Part shown: positions 47,101 through 55,360 of the stretch, piece after piece
How positions within the stretch are numbered: position 1 is the stretch's first letter
Layout: each line of letters starts with the position of its first letter
DNA from: Pseudomonadota bacterium
GTDB lineage: Bacteria; Pseudomonadota; Alphaproteobacteria; Sphingomonadales; Sphingomonadaceae
Direction of reading: 5' to 3'
Length of the DNA: 62,089 nucleotides
Assembly (NCBI GenBank): GCA_023457895.1
Contig: JAEXAY010000046.1
Span: 1 to 62,089 of the forward strand
Program-made: the position numbers and the translations under genes
Notes under the pieces: generated by a model
The model's database searches: none
What the model saw: the letters and a program-made list of their open reading frames with translations, nothing else
What the model was told of the DNA's origin: nothing

Positions 47101-47586
47101 GTCGGCGACCGTGTCGGTACGGACATAGCCCTGATCGTGCAGCATCTGCACCAGCCGGTCGCGGTCGATGCGCACGCCGCGCGCGAGCTTGAGCGCGGTC
47201 TGGCGGGTGCGGAATGGTGTCAGCGTGCGCTGGGTGACGGCATTGACGGTGGTGACGACGAGTTCCGGCCCCTTGGGCTTTTCCTGCAAGGCAACCAGCG
47301 TCGCCAGCCGTTCGGCCGAGGCGCGCAAGCTCGGCGAGCTGCGGTCATAGGGCAGGCAATCCCACGCCGGGAAGCGGTGGATAGCAAGCTCGGGCGCGAA
47401 AAACCGCGCAGTATCGGCCACCGCCTGCATCGCCGCCTCGTCCGAGGCGATATAGACCGCGCGCCGGGCGGCGGTCCCGCTCGCCGCGCGCGCGAGATCG
47501 GCCAGCAGCCAGGGCAGGAAGCCGGGCGGAACCGACGCGAGGGTCAGCGGTGCTTCGGCACGAAGGATGCGGTTGAGGTCGGTCAT
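44107..47586 (-). CDS. mfd: Transcription-repair coupling factor Mfd
   Basis: Mfd removes RNA polymerase stalled at DNA damage and recruits UvrA. At 1159 aa it is full length. The UvrB-homology part is at the N-terminus (RFPAWDCLPYDRSSPS). The RNA polymerase-interacting domain follows (LSPGDLVVHQDHGIGRYEGL). Next come the RecG-like motor (GDVGFGKTEVALRAAF Walker A, DEEQRFGV Walker B, TATPIPRTLQMA), the TRG motif region and a C-terminal regulatory domain. It ends 60 nt from the convergent EAL gene. Confidence 0.98.
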   Translation of the reverse strand: MTDLNRILRAEAPLTLASVPPGFLPWLLADLARAASGTAARRAVYIASDEAAMQAVADTARFFAPELAIHRFPAWDCLPYDRSSPSLRASAERLATLVALQEKPKGPELVVTTVNAVTQRTLTPFRTRQTALKLARGVRIDRDRLVQMLHDQGYVRTDTVADKGEYAVRGGIVDLFPSGEEQALRLDFFGDEIDTIRRFDPADQRTTGSIDQFLLLPAAETLLDEASIKRFRSRYRELFGATATGDPLYQAVSEGRRLAGMDHWLPLFEEKLATLFDYLGPDALFVRDSGVTAAAESRFEAIADYYNNRIAARSADPGSYRPLKPDALYLSSAEWQAQVTDAPVHLATPFAEPDSERVIDFGVHGARDFAPERANNQNVYDAVIDYVKGQQHLGRKAVIASYSTGSRERLAGLLAEHGHANTALSDNWQQALGEAAKGSTLALVVLPLDHGFASDAVALLTEQDILGDRLVRRQKRRKSADAFLSELATLSPGDLVVHQDHGIGRYEGLVSIPVGQSPHDCVWLTYAGGDKLFVPVENLDVLSRYGSDADGVMLDRLGGEAWQRRKARMKERIREIAGELMATAAARALRHGEIALPDPAFPEFVNRFPYQETDDQDRAIGDVLDDLGAGKPMDRLVCGDVGFGKTEVALRAAFVAAMSGMQVAVVCPTTLLARQHHINFTERFKGFPVNIGRLSRLVPAAEAKAVREGLTSGQVDIVIGTHALLAKGIEFKRLGLVIVDEEQRFGVTHKEKLKQLKSDVHVLTLTATPIPRTLQMAMSGLRELSVIQTPPVDRLAVRTYVLPWDPVVIREALLREHYRGGQSYFVTPRISDLPDIETFLREEVPEVRYVVAHGQMAAGMVEERMSAFYDRQYEVLVSTTIIESGIDIPSANTMIINRADRFGLAQLYQLRGRVGRSKTRAYAYLTTAPDRLMTETAEKRLKILGDLDTLGAGFQLASHDLDIRGAGNLVGDEQSGHIREVGFELYQSLLEEAILTAKAEGAGIAAPQEGFSPQITIDAPILIPEDYVPDLSLRMGLYRRVNEIEDKQGLEAFAAEMIDRFGKLPEATGNLVTLMEIKQNALAARIAKLDVGPKGALVSFHQDQFPNVEGLLAYVARLEGTAKLRPDMKLQITRPWPPPQQRLNGALQLSKGLAKTAGN

Positions 47587-47610
47587 GGGATGGTGGTTGC
47601 TATCTAATTA

Positions 47611-47692
47611 CCCGTTCGCCCTGAGCTTGTCGAAGGGCATCCATCGATATGGCGTAAACTTCTTGTGCTTCGACAGGCTCAGCACGAACGGG
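47611..47692. repeat. REPIN, family B (mfd-sdhE gap)
   Basis: Near-perfect outer arms CCCGTTCGCCCTGAGCTTGT (47611-47630) and GACAGGCTCAGCACGAACGG (47672-47691) enclose a 40-nt spacer. This is the best preserved family B copy in the window. It separates sdhE from mfd, both on the minus strand. Confidence 0.9.
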
Positions 47693-47726
47693 TTGAAGAG
47701 AACTGGGTTGCCAGCGGCGCCTGGCA

Positions 47727-48014
47727 TCAGAGTTTCGCAAATCCCTCCCGTTCCGGCAGGTCGACATAATCGAGCCGCCGCATGGCTTCCATCATCGCGC
47801 CTTCATATTCGGGCGGCACCGGCTGGGTGCCGAGCGCCCAGGCCATGATGTCGACATCCTGTTCATCGAGGATGCGCTCGAACAGCGCGAGCCCCGCCTC
47901 GTCGAGTGCGGGTCCGTGATGGTCGAAAAAGCCGCCGATCATCATGTCAGCCTCGCGCGTGCCGCGATGCCAGGCGCGGTAGGCGATGCGTTTGAGACGG
48001 GTTTGTTGGTCCAT
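47727..48014 (-). CDS. sdhE: FAD assembly factor SdhE
   Basis: SdhE (DUF339) helps attach FAD covalently to the succinate dehydrogenase flavoprotein. The 95-aa protein has the RGxxE signature in the form AWHRGTREADMMIGGF, which is diagnostic. The later EQDVDIMAWALG segment (for Asp-Trp-type helix) is also typical. The ATG at 48014 gives the usual length. It is divergent from recG with 67 nt between starts, a likely shared promoter region. Confidence 0.93.
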   Translation of the reverse strand: MDQQTRLKRIAYRAWHRGTREADMMIGGFFDHHGPALDEAGLALFERILDEQDVDIMAWALGTQPVPPEYEGAMMEAMRRLDYVDLPEREGFAKL

Positions 48015-48081
48015 GAGCGGGTTCCGGCAGAAAGGGGAGGGCTGGCATATCGGCGACGCCAGCGTTAGGAACGCCTTAGCC

Positions 48082-50145
48082 ATGCGCCCCGAGATACTCA
48101 ATCCGCTGTTTGCCGAAATGACCAGCCTCAAGGGCGTCGGGCCGGGGCTGGCCAAGCCGATGGCGAAGCTCGGGCTCGAGCGCGTGGTCGATGCGCTGTT
48201 CCACTTGCCCACCGGCCTCATCGAATGCCAGCGCGTCGCCGAAATCGACGAGCGCGATGTTGGCCGGCAGATCATCGTTGCGCTGACGCCGCGCGAGTAT
48301 CGCGCCTCGGGGAGCGCGCGCGCGCCGTTCCGGGTCAATGCGTTCGATCGCATGGGCAATCATGTCAGCCTCGTCTATTTCGGGCGCAATGCGGGCTGGG
48401 CAAAGAAGCTGTTTCCGCTCGGCGAGGAGCGCATCGTCTCGGGCAAGCTCGAACGCTATGGCGACATGATGCAGATCGTCCACCCCGATCAGGTGGTCGA
48501 ACCGGGCAAGGACGCCGCGATCGATACGCGGGAGGCGGTCTATCCGCTGTCCGAAGGGATGAGCAATGCGCGGATGAATGATTTTGTCGCGCAAGCGTTG
48601 CTGCGCGCGCCCGATCTTCCCGAATGGATCGGCGCGCCGGTGCTGGCGCGCGAGGGCTGGACTCACTGGCGCGAGGCGCTGGCGGCGGCGCATCGCGACC
48701 CCGGGGACAAGGCGGCGCACGACCGGCTCGCCTATGACGAGATGTTCGCGAGCCAGCTCGCCTGGCTCCTCATCCGCGCTGACGTCAAGAAGCGGCGCGG
48801 GCGCCGGGTGCGCGGTGACGGGCGGCTGCGCGATGCGCTGCAGCTGCCCTTCGCGCTGACCGGCGCGCAGCGGCGCACGATCGGCGAGATCGAGGGCGAC
48901 ATGGCGCAGGCCTCGCCGATGCTGCGGCTACTCCAGGGCGATGTCGGCTCGGGCAAGACCGCGGTCGCGCTGATGACCTTGCTCAACGCGATCGAGGCGG
49001 GCGGGCAGGGCGCATTCCTCGCGCCGACCGAAATTCTTGCGCGCCAGCATTATGACACGCTGTCGAAAATGCTCGCGGGCCTGCCGGTCAACATCGCGGT
49101 GCTGACCGGGCGCGACAAGGGCCGCGCGCGCGAGGCGACGCTGATGGGACTGGCGGACGGCAGCATCCACATCCTCGTCGGCACCCATGCGATTTTCCAG
49201 GAAGCGGTCGCCTACCGGGACCTCGCGGTGGTGATCGTCGACGAACAGCACAAGTTCGGCGTCGCGCAGCGGCTGTTGCTCGCGCAAAAGGGGCGAGTGC
49301 CGCCGCACATGCTGGTGATGACCGCGACCCCGATCCCGCGCACGCTGATGCTGTCGCAATATGGCGAGATGGACGTCTCGCGGCTCGACGAGCTGCCGCC
49401 GGGCCGTTCGCCGGTCGAAACCCGCGTGATCTCGGTCCAACGGCTCGCCGAGGTGATCGACGGGCTCGCGCGGCATTTGGCGACCGGCGCGCAAGCCTAT
49501 TGGGTGTGCCCGCTGGTCGAGGAATCGGACAAGTCCGACCTTGCCGCCGCCGAGGAGCGCGCCGCGCTCTTGCGCCAGCGTTTCGGTGATGTCGTGGGCC
49601 TCGTCCACGGCCGGATGAAGGGTCCGGAGAAGGATGCGGTGATGGCGCGCTTTGCCGCGGGCGAGGTCCGGCTGCTGGTCGCGACCACGGTGATCGAGGT
49701 CGGGGTCGACGTTCCCAACGCGTCGCTGATGATCGTGGAAAGCGCCGACCGCTTTGGCCTTGCCCAGCTTCACCAGCTGCGCGGCCGGGTCGGGCGCGGG
49801 AGCGCCAAATCGGTGTGCCTGCTGCTGCGGAGTGAAATGCTGTCGGACACGGCCAAGGCCCGGCTGGCCCTCATGCGCGAGACCAACGACGGGTTCCGCA
49901 TCGCCGAGGAGGATCTGAACCTGCGCGGTGCGGGAGAAATCCTGGGGACGCGCCAGTCGGGCGAGGCAGCCTACCGCGTCACCACGCCCGAGCAACTCCA
50001 TCGCCTGTTGCCGGTCGCCCGCGACGATGCGCGCATGCTGGTCGAGCAGGAAGGCGGCATGCAGGGACCGCGCGGCGAGGCGGCGCGGGTGTGTCTCTAC
50101 CTGTTCGAACGCGACGCGGCGGTGCCGCTACTCCGGAGCGGGTGA
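48082..50145 (+). CDS. recG: ATP-dependent DNA helicase RecG
   Basis: RecG remodels stalled forks and branched DNA. The 687-aa protein has an N-terminal wedge/OB domain (LKGVGPGLAKPMAKLGL; DRMGNHVSLVYFGRNAGW), Walker A GDVGSGKTAVALMTLL, Walker B VDEQHKFGV, TATPIPRTLMLS and the C-terminal GRVGRGSAKSVC and ILGTRQSGEA segments. The ATG at 48082 (MRPEILNPLF) gives the canonical start; the upstream frame overlaps sdhE. Confidence 0.97.
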   Translation: MRPEILNPLFAEMTSLKGVGPGLAKPMAKLGLERVVDALFHLPTGLIECQRVAEIDERDVGRQIIVALTPREYRASGSARAPFRVNAFDRMGNHVSLVYFGRNAGWAKKLFPLGEERIVSGKLERYGDMMQIVHPDQVVEPGKDAAIDTREAVYPLSEGMSNARMNDFVAQALLRAPDLPEWIGAPVLAREGWTHWREALAAAHRDPGDKAAHDRLAYDEMFASQLAWLLIRADVKKRRGRRVRGDGRLRDALQLPFALTGAQRRTIGEIEGDMAQASPMLRLLQGDVGSGKTAVALMTLLNAIEAGGQGAFLAPTEILARQHYDTLSKMLAGLPVNIAVLTGRDKGRAREATLMGLADGSIHILVGTHAIFQEAVAYRDLAVVIVDEQHKFGVAQRLLLAQKGRVPPHMLVMTATPIPRTLMLSQYGEMDVSRLDELPPGRSPVETRVISVQRLAEVIDGLARHLATGAQAYWVCPLVEESDKSDLAAAEERAALLRQRFGDVVGLVHGRMKGPEKDAVMARFAAGEVRLLVATTVIEVGVDVPNASLMIVESADRFGLAQLHQLRGRVGRGSAKSVCLLLRSEMLSDTAKARLALMRETNDGFRIAEEDLNLRGAGEILGTRQSGEAAYRVTTPEQLHRLLPVARDDARMLVEQEGGMQGPRGEAARVCLYLFERDAAVPLLRSG

Positions 50146-50169
50146 CTGGACCTGCGATTTAATCCGATT

Positions 50170-50206
50170 CTGGATTGCGGCGCGCCTTGCGGCGCTCGCA
50201 ATGACG
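50170..50206. repeat. Half element, family C
   Basis: CTGGATTGCGGCGCGCCTTG (50170-50189) followed by CGGCGCTCGCAATGACG is the right half of the family C element at 3305-3396. It lies in the gap between the convergent recG and PilZ genes. Confidence 0.7.
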
Positions 50207-50226
50207 GGCAAGGGGCGTTTGTCGGA

Positions 50227-50571
50227 CTATTGGTCGGAAGGATTGACGCCCATCGCGCGCAGAACCGCGATATAATCCTGCGGACGGATAGAGAATTCGA
50301 ACTGCACGCCGGTCTGTGTCCCCGACGACCAGGCGACAAAGGCATCGACCGAGCCGATGATCGGGAAACGGATCGAGACGAGGTCGCCTTCCTCAAGCTT
50401 GCGGTCGCAGCGGAACAGCGCGCCGTCGGCCGAGATGTTGACCATTGTCAGGATCTGCTGGAGCAGGTCCGGCATGGTGACGGGGAGGCGGGCATAACAG
50501 TCGGTGCGTGGGGCGACGCGTTTGTCGACGGCGTGATAACCGGCGCGCTTGGGATCGATACGACGGAGCAT
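50227..50571 (-). CDS. PilZ domain c-di-GMP-binding protein
   Basis: A 114-aa single-domain PilZ protein. Both c-di-GMP motifs are present: RVAPR (RxxxR) near residue 18 and NISADG ([D/N]xSxxG) near 46. A single PilZ domain acts as a c-di-GMP receptor, usually on motility or envelope targets. The partner is not shown by context. A possible CtrA-like site lies 60 nt upstream. Confidence 0.92.
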   Translation of the reverse strand: MLRRIDPKRAGYHAVDKRVAPRTDCYARLPVTMPDLLQQILTMVNISADGALFRCDRKLEEGDLVSIRFPIIGSVDAFVAWSSGTQTGVQFEFSIRPQDYIAVLRAMGVNPSDQ

Positions 50572-50631
50572 ATGGGGGTCTCCTGCAGCCGTTGCGGCTT
50601 TGTTGCGCGGGAGATGATGCGCCTGCGTCCG

Positions 50632-50646
50632 TTAACAAAAAGTAAA
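50632..50646. promoter_or_regulatory. Weak CtrA-like box upstream of the PilZ gene
   Basis: TTAA-N7-TAAA differs by one base from the CtrA consensus TTAA-N7-TTAA and lies 60 nt before the PilZ start. The A/T-rich stretch makes a chance match quite possible. Confidence 0.25.
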
Positions 50647-50691
50647 AAAATGGCGGGTTTTACAATTTGATGACGTGCCCCCGGCAACCGG

Positions 50692-51918
50692 CTAAGCGGT
50701 TACGAGTCCGTGCTTTTTTGACCCCAGGCTGACTTTGACCGGAGCCGTCCCGACGTGGAGCGCCAGATTAGGATCCCGCACGACCTCGCCATCGACACGG
50801 ACCGCGCCTTCCTCGAGCTTGCGGCGCGCTTCCTTGTTTGACGTCACGAAGCCAAGCGCGTTGAGCGCCGCGACGATGGTAAGCCCTTCGGTGCCGGCGG
50901 AAACGCTTGGCAGATCGCCGCCCATACCGCCCTGTTCAAACACCTTCTGCGCGGTTTCGCGGGCCGCTTCGGCTGCCGCCTCGCCGCGGCACATGGCGGT
51001 CGCGGCATCGGCGAGGATTTTCTTGGCCTCGTTGATTTCAGCACCCTGCAGTGCTTCAAGCCGCGCGATCTCGTCGAGCGGTATGTCGGTGAACAGGCGC
51101 AGGAAGCGGCCCACGTCGCGGTCGTCGGTGTTGCGCCAGAATTGCCAGTAATCATAGGCCGGGAGCGCTTCCTCGTTGAGCCAAACCGCACCGGCCATCG
51201 TCTTGCCCATCTTGCCGCCATCGGCGTTGGTGATGAGCGGCGTCGTGACGCCATAAACCTCGTTGCCGTCCATGCGCCGGGCGAGCTCGACCCCGTTGAC
51301 GATATTACCCCACTGGTCCGAGCCGCCCATCTGCAGGCGGATATCCATCGTCTTCGCCATATGCGCGAAGTCATAGCCCTGAAGGATCATATAATTGAAT
51401 TCGAGGAAGGAGAGCGACTGCTCGCGGTCGAGGCGGAGCTTTACCGAGTCAAAGCTGAGCATCCGGTTGACCGAGAAGTGCCGGCCGACCTCGCGCAGGA
51501 ACGGAATATATTCAAGGCCATCGAGCCAGTCGGCATTGTTGACCATCATGGCGTCAGACGGGCCATCGCCGAAGGTCATGAAATTCTGGAAAACCTTTTT
51601 TATTCCAACTATGTTCGCATCGATCGTGGTATCATCTATGAGCTTGCGCGCCTCGTCCTTGAAGCTCGGATCGCCGATCTTCGACGTGCCGCCGCCCATC
51701 AAGACCACGGGCTTGTGGCCGGTCTGCTGCATCCGCCGCAGCAGCATGATCTGGACAAGGCTGCCGACATGGAGCGACGGCGCGGTCGCATCGAACCCGA
51801 TATAGCCCGAGATCGCCTGTTTCGCCGCCAGCGCATCAAGGCTTTCGGCATCGGTCATCTGGTGGATGTACCCGCGCGAGGACAGGAGATTGAGGAGGTC
51901 GGATTTATATTCGGTCAT
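50692..51918 (-). CDS. tyrS: Tyrosyl-tRNA synthetase
   Basis: TyrS charges tRNA-Tyr. The 408-aa protein has the class I HIGH variant HVGS at residues 50-53 (in GFDATAPSLHVGSL), the KMGKT form of KMSKS, and a C-terminal S4-like RNA-binding domain (ARRKLEEGAVRVDGEVV). The tyrosine pocket region QGYDFAHM and GGSDQWGNI are clear. A short run of less GC-rich codons occurs near residues 101-112. The open frames on the plus strand across it are shadows. Confidence 0.97.
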   Translation of the reverse strand: MTEYKSDLLNLLSSRGYIHQMTDAESLDALAAKQAISGYIGFDATAPSLHVGSLVQIMLLRRMQQTGHKPVVLMGGGTSKIGDPSFKDEARKLIDDTTIDANIVGIKKVFQNFMTFGDGPSDAMMVNNADWLDGLEYIPFLREVGRHFSVNRMLSFDSVKLRLDREQSLSFLEFNYMILQGYDFAHMAKTMDIRLQMGGSDQWGNIVNGVELARRMDGNEVYGVTTPLITNADGGKMGKTMAGAVWLNEEALPAYDYWQFWRNTDDRDVGRFLRLFTDIPLDEIARLEALQGAEINEAKKILADAATAMCRGEAAAEAARETAQKVFEQGGMGGDLPSVSAGTEGLTIVAALNALGFVTSNKEARRKLEEGAVRVDGEVVRDPNLALHVGTAPVKVSLGSKKHGLVTA

Positions 51919-51999
51919 GATGCGCGGCGCTTAGCATCGCGACGGGGACGAGGGAAGGGCGAAGATGGGCTGAAAATATGGATGCTTATCAACCAGCCG

Positions 52000-52025
52000 C
52001 TTGCCCTGCGCTTGTCGAAGGGCTG
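52000..52025. repeat. Half REP, family B
   Basis: One arm (GCCCTGCGCTTGTCGAAGGG) without a partner, in the gap between the divergent tyrS and DOMON-like genes. Confidence 0.65.
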
Positions 52026-52071
52026 CCTTTCTTCTACCCCACGCCTTATGACATCCGGTGGTGCTTCCCAT

Positions 52072-52611
52072 ATGCTCAGGAGCCATAGCGCGGCGCCCTC
52101 CAAAATCCCGCTGGCGCTCCAATGCGCGTTAAGCCGGACAATTTCGCATATCCATATCGATTATCAGTTGAGCGGGCCGATCGATGCCGTGAGAATAGCC
52201 CGGTCAGGCACTGGTACGAGACGCGATGAACTGTGGAAAATAACCTGTTTTGAATTATTTATAAGAGCAAGTGAAAATAATTATCTGGAATTCAATTTCG
52301 CGCCGGACGGAGGCTGGGCCTATTATTCTTTCGACGGATACCGCATTGGCATGACGTCGCCGGAAACCGCCACGGTCCCGCCAATTGCCTTCCATGCGAG
52401 CGACTCCGCCGCGCAGCTTTCGGTCACGCTGGACCTTACCATGCTTCCCGAGCAGTTTCGCGCTATCCCCTGGCGCGCCAACCTTGCCGCCGTGATCGAG
52501 GAGAAGGACGGTCATAAAAGCTACTGGGCGCTCGCCCATCCGGCCGGACCGCCCGATTTTCATGATCCGGCTTGCTTTGTGCTCGAAGTCGGGGCACCGG
52601 ACCGGGCATGA
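52072..52611 (+). CDS. DOMON-like domain protein with a rare-codon patch
   Basis: A 179-aa protein of the DOMON-like family, seen next to DUF1343 genes. The conserved core reads LWKITCFELFIRA, NNYLEFNFAPDGGWAYYSFDGYR and later PWRANLAAVIEE and YWALAHP with PDFHDP. These domains bind ligands such as sugars or haem in other proteins; the ligand here is unknown. No signal peptide. Codons at 52231-52300 include ATA, TTA, ATA and AGA close together, which is odd for this GC-rich genome. Start ATG 52072 is preferred over 52048. It overlaps the DUF1343 gene (ATGA). Confidence 0.85.
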   Translation: MLRSHSAAPSKIPLALQCALSRTISHIHIDYQLSGPIDAVRIARSGTGTRRDELWKITCFELFIRASENNYLEFNFAPDGGWAYYSFDGYRIGMTSPETATVPPIAFHASDSAAQLSVTLDLTMLPEQFRAIPWRANLAAVIEEKDGHKSYWALAHPAGPPDFHDPACFVLEVGAPDRA

Positions 52612-53825
52612 CCATGATCCAGTTTGGCATTGACCGCCTTATCGCCGATCCCGCGCTGCGTGCGCCGCTTGCCGGAAAGCGCGTCGCGCTGCTCGCGCAT
52701 CCCGCGTCGGTAACGGCGGATTTGAGCCATTCGCTCGACGCATTGGCGCGCTGTCATGACGTCAGTTTGAGCGCCGCTTTCGGCCCGCAGCACGGGCTCA
52801 AGGGCGACAAGCAGGACAATATGATGGAATCACCGGACTATAATGATCCGGTCCACGGCATTCCGGTGTTCAGCCTCTATGGCGAGGTGCGCCGCCCGAC
52901 CGCCGAGATGATGGCGACTTTTGATATAATCCTGATCGACCTGCAGGATCTCGGCTGCCGCATCTACACCTTCATCACCACCTTGCTCTATGTGCTTGAG
53001 GCGGCCGCCGCGCATGGCAAGAGCGTGTGGGTGCTCGACCGGCCCAATCCCGCCGGGCGTCCGGTCGAAGGGCTGACGCTGCGGGCAGGCTGGGAAAGTT
53101 TCGTCGGTGCGGGCCCGATGCCGATGCGGCACGGCCTCACACTCGGCGAACTCGGCCGCTGGTTTATCGACCATTACGGCATCGACGTCGATTACCGCGT
53201 GATCGAAATGCAAGGTTATGATCCGGAGGCCGCGCCCGGCCATGGCTGGCCGCTCCATGAGCGCGTCTGGGTCAACCCCAGCCCCAATGCACCCAATCTC
53301 AACATGGCGCGCGCCTATGCCGGGACCGTGATGCTCGAAGGCGCGACGCTTTCCGAAGGACGGGGCACGACCCGTCCCCTCGAAATATTCGGCGCGCCCG
53401 ATATTGACGCCAACGCCGTCATGCGGGAAATGAACGGACTTGCATATCAATGGCTTGCCGGATGTACCTTACGCGAAATCTGGTTTGAGCCCACCTTCCA
53501 CAAACATGTCCATCAGCTCTGCCACGGCGTTCATATCCATGCCGATGCAGCGAGCTATGACCATCATGCCTTCAAGCCCTGGCGCGTGCAGGCGCTTGCC
53601 TTCAAGGCGATCCGCCGCCTCTATCCGGACTATCCGCTCTGGCGCGGCAAGGATTTCAAATATGAATATACCGATGACGTTCTTGCGATCGACGTCATCA
53701 ACGGCTCGCCGCTGTTGCGCGAATGGGTCGATGACGCCGGCGCGACATCCGCCGATCTTGATGCGCTTGCGACGCCTGACGAAAAGGCGTGGGATGAAGC
53801 GCGGCGCCCCTATCTGCTCTACTGA
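52608..53825 (+). CDS. DUF1343 protein (NamZ/GH171-type exo-N-acetylmuramidase family)
   Basis: A 405-aa protein of the DUF1343 family, to which the exo-N-acetylmuramidase NamZ (GH171) belongs. Conserved segments are KRVALLAHPASVT, FGPQHGLKGDKQDNM, FSLYGEVRRPTAEM, IDLQDLGCRIYTF, LDRPNPAGRPVEG and EGRGTTRPLEIFGAP. Family members release MurNAc from peptidoglycan fragments. There is no signal peptide from ATG 52608, so it may act in the cytoplasm on imported or recycled fragments, which is inference. It is coupled to the DOMON-like gene. Confidence 0.9.
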   Translation: MTMIQFGIDRLIADPALRAPLAGKRVALLAHPASVTADLSHSLDALARCHDVSLSAAFGPQHGLKGDKQDNMMESPDYNDPVHGIPVFSLYGEVRRPTAEMMATFDIILIDLQDLGCRIYTFITTLLYVLEAAAAHGKSVWVLDRPNPAGRPVEGLTLRAGWESFVGAGPMPMRHGLTLGELGRWFIDHYGIDVDYRVIEMQGYDPEAAPGHGWPLHERVWVNPSPNAPNLNMARAYAGTVMLEGATLSEGRGTTRPLEIFGAPDIDANAVMREMNGLAYQWLAGCTLREIWFEPTFHKHVHQLCHGVHIHADAASYDHHAFKPWRVQALAFKAIRRLYPDYPLWRGKDFKYEYTDDVLAIDVINGSPLLREWVDDAGATSADLDALATPDEKAWDEARRPYLLY

Positions 53826-53953
53826 AGCGTTGTCTCGCGGTTGAAGCGCGGTTCATAAAGCCCTGTCCTATTGTTCCGGCGCACCGCTACAGTGCAGCCA
53901 GGGCTGACGATTCGGCGATAGCAGGACGCCGGCGCGAGCGAGGAGAAGGATGC

Positions 53954-55240
53954 ATGGCCGGGGCGGCAGGAGAAACGCGAACCCAATCGCTGCGCGTGAC
54001 GCTGTGGATCCTCCTCATCGTCTATATCTTCAACTTCATCGATCGTCAGATCGTCAACATCCTCGCTGAACCCATCCGCAAGGAACTGCAGCTTTCCGAC
54101 ACGCAGATCGGGCTGATGACGGGGATCGCCTTTGCACTTTTCTACACCTTTCTCGGCCTTCCGATCGCGCGTTATGCCGACCGGCCTTCGACCAACCGTG
54201 TGGGGCTGATCAGCGGGGCGCTGGCGATCTGGTCGGGGATGACGGTGTTGTGCGGCATGGCACAGAATTTCACCCAGTTGCTGCTCGCCCGCATCGGGGT
54301 CGGCATCGGCGAGGCGGGCTGCACCCCTGCCGCCCATTCGCTCATTGCCGACAAGGCGCCGCCCGAAAAGCGGGCTTCGGCAATGGCCTTTTACGCGCTT
54401 GGTATCCCGGTCGGTGCGTTACTGGGTATGGTTATCGGCGGGTTACTGGCCGATGCAGTGGGATGGCGAATGGCTTTCGTCTGGGTCGGCCTGCCCGGTG
54501 TCCTGCTGGCGCTCGTCGTGCTGGTCATGCTCCGCGATCCGCGCCGTCATGACGTCATGGTGGCGGCAGGAACCCCTCAGAAACACCCGGAAAACCTGAC
54601 CGGACGGGAAGCCTTGCGCGAAATTTTCTCGTCGCGTGCGCTGGTCCTGCTGCTCGCCGCCGGAGCGTTCTCGGCGTTCCTGCCTTATGGTAAAACAACA
54701 TGGCAAGTGATTTATTTCCAGCGCACCCATGGGTTAACGCCGGGTGAGACCGGCCTGTGGCTCGGTGCAGGGGCGGGGGTGGCCGCGATTGCCGGAACCT
54801 GGCTCGGCGGCTGGCTCGCCGACCGCTATGGCCAGGCTGACCGGCGCCATATCCTGACTGCACCGGCGTTCGGGATGATAATCGCCGCGCCCATCCTGTT
54901 TGCAGGCTATGCCGTCGACAACTGGATATTGTCGCTCATCCTGCTGATCATCCCGGCGCTGCTGAACTCGCTCTATTACGGCCCGCTCTATTCGAGCGTA
55001 CAGGGGCTGGTGACGCCGCAGGCCCGCGCCATGGCGAGTGCGGTGCTGCTGTTCGCACAAAATCTTATCGGGCTGGGGCTGGGCCCCTTGTTCTTCGGCA
55101 TGCTGTCCGACTATTTCAAGCCGGTGGCGGGCGAAGAAAGCGTGCGCTGGGTGCTTTATGCCGCCGCCTGGCTCGGCATCGTTCCGGCGCTGTTCTTCTG
55201 GCGCGCGAGCCTCAGGCTGGAAGATGAACTGAAAAGCTGA
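53954..55240 (+). CDS. MFS transporter, spinster-like
   Basis: A 428-aa, 12-helix inner-membrane transporter. The N-terminus (FNFIDRQIVNILAEPIRKEL) and the GLPIARYADRPSTNR loop are typical of the spinster-like MFS proteins abundant in sphingomonads; ARIGVGIGEAGCTPAAHSLI is helix 4-5. The substrate is unknown. It lies 128 nt after the DUF1343 gene on the same strand. The ATG at 53954 has GAGGAG about 9 nt upstream. Confidence 0.92.
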   Translation: MAGAAGETRTQSLRVTLWILLIVYIFNFIDRQIVNILAEPIRKELQLSDTQIGLMTGIAFALFYTFLGLPIARYADRPSTNRVGLISGALAIWSGMTVLCGMAQNFTQLLLARIGVGIGEAGCTPAAHSLIADKAPPEKRASAMAFYALGIPVGALLGMVIGGLLADAVGWRMAFVWVGLPGVLLALVVLVMLRDPRRHDVMVAAGTPQKHPENLTGREALREIFSSRALVLLLAAGAFSAFLPYGKTTWQVIYFQRTHGLTPGETGLWLGAGAGVAAIAGTWLGGWLADRYGQADRRHILTAPAFGMIIAAPILFAGYAVDNWILSLILLIIPALLNSLYYGPLYSSVQGLVTPQARAMASAVLLFAQNLIGLGLGPLFFGMLSDYFKPVAGEESVRWVLYAAAWLGIVPALFFWRASLRLEDELKS

Positions 55241-55360
55241 AACAAGTTTGCGGGCATGAACTTCGTGAACTTTGGCAAACAGCCGCTTCAGCGCCGGGCA
55301 TTACCTTCGTGAACTTTCATACGGCAGGCCTCCCGGGAAGGGCCATCGCGGCAAGACCCA

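Noticed and set aside
51595..51601. A-AAA-AAG slippery heptamer in frame in tyrS (minus strand), codons 107-108
   Set aside because: It matches the bacterial -1 frameshift site, but a slip would end about a dozen codons on and give a useless fragment. No stimulatory hairpin was seen.
55241..55360. Short direct repeats (CTTCGTGAACTTT) between the MFS and VWA genes
   Set aside because: Only two copies, 47 nt apart, with no family elsewhere in the window; too little to call.
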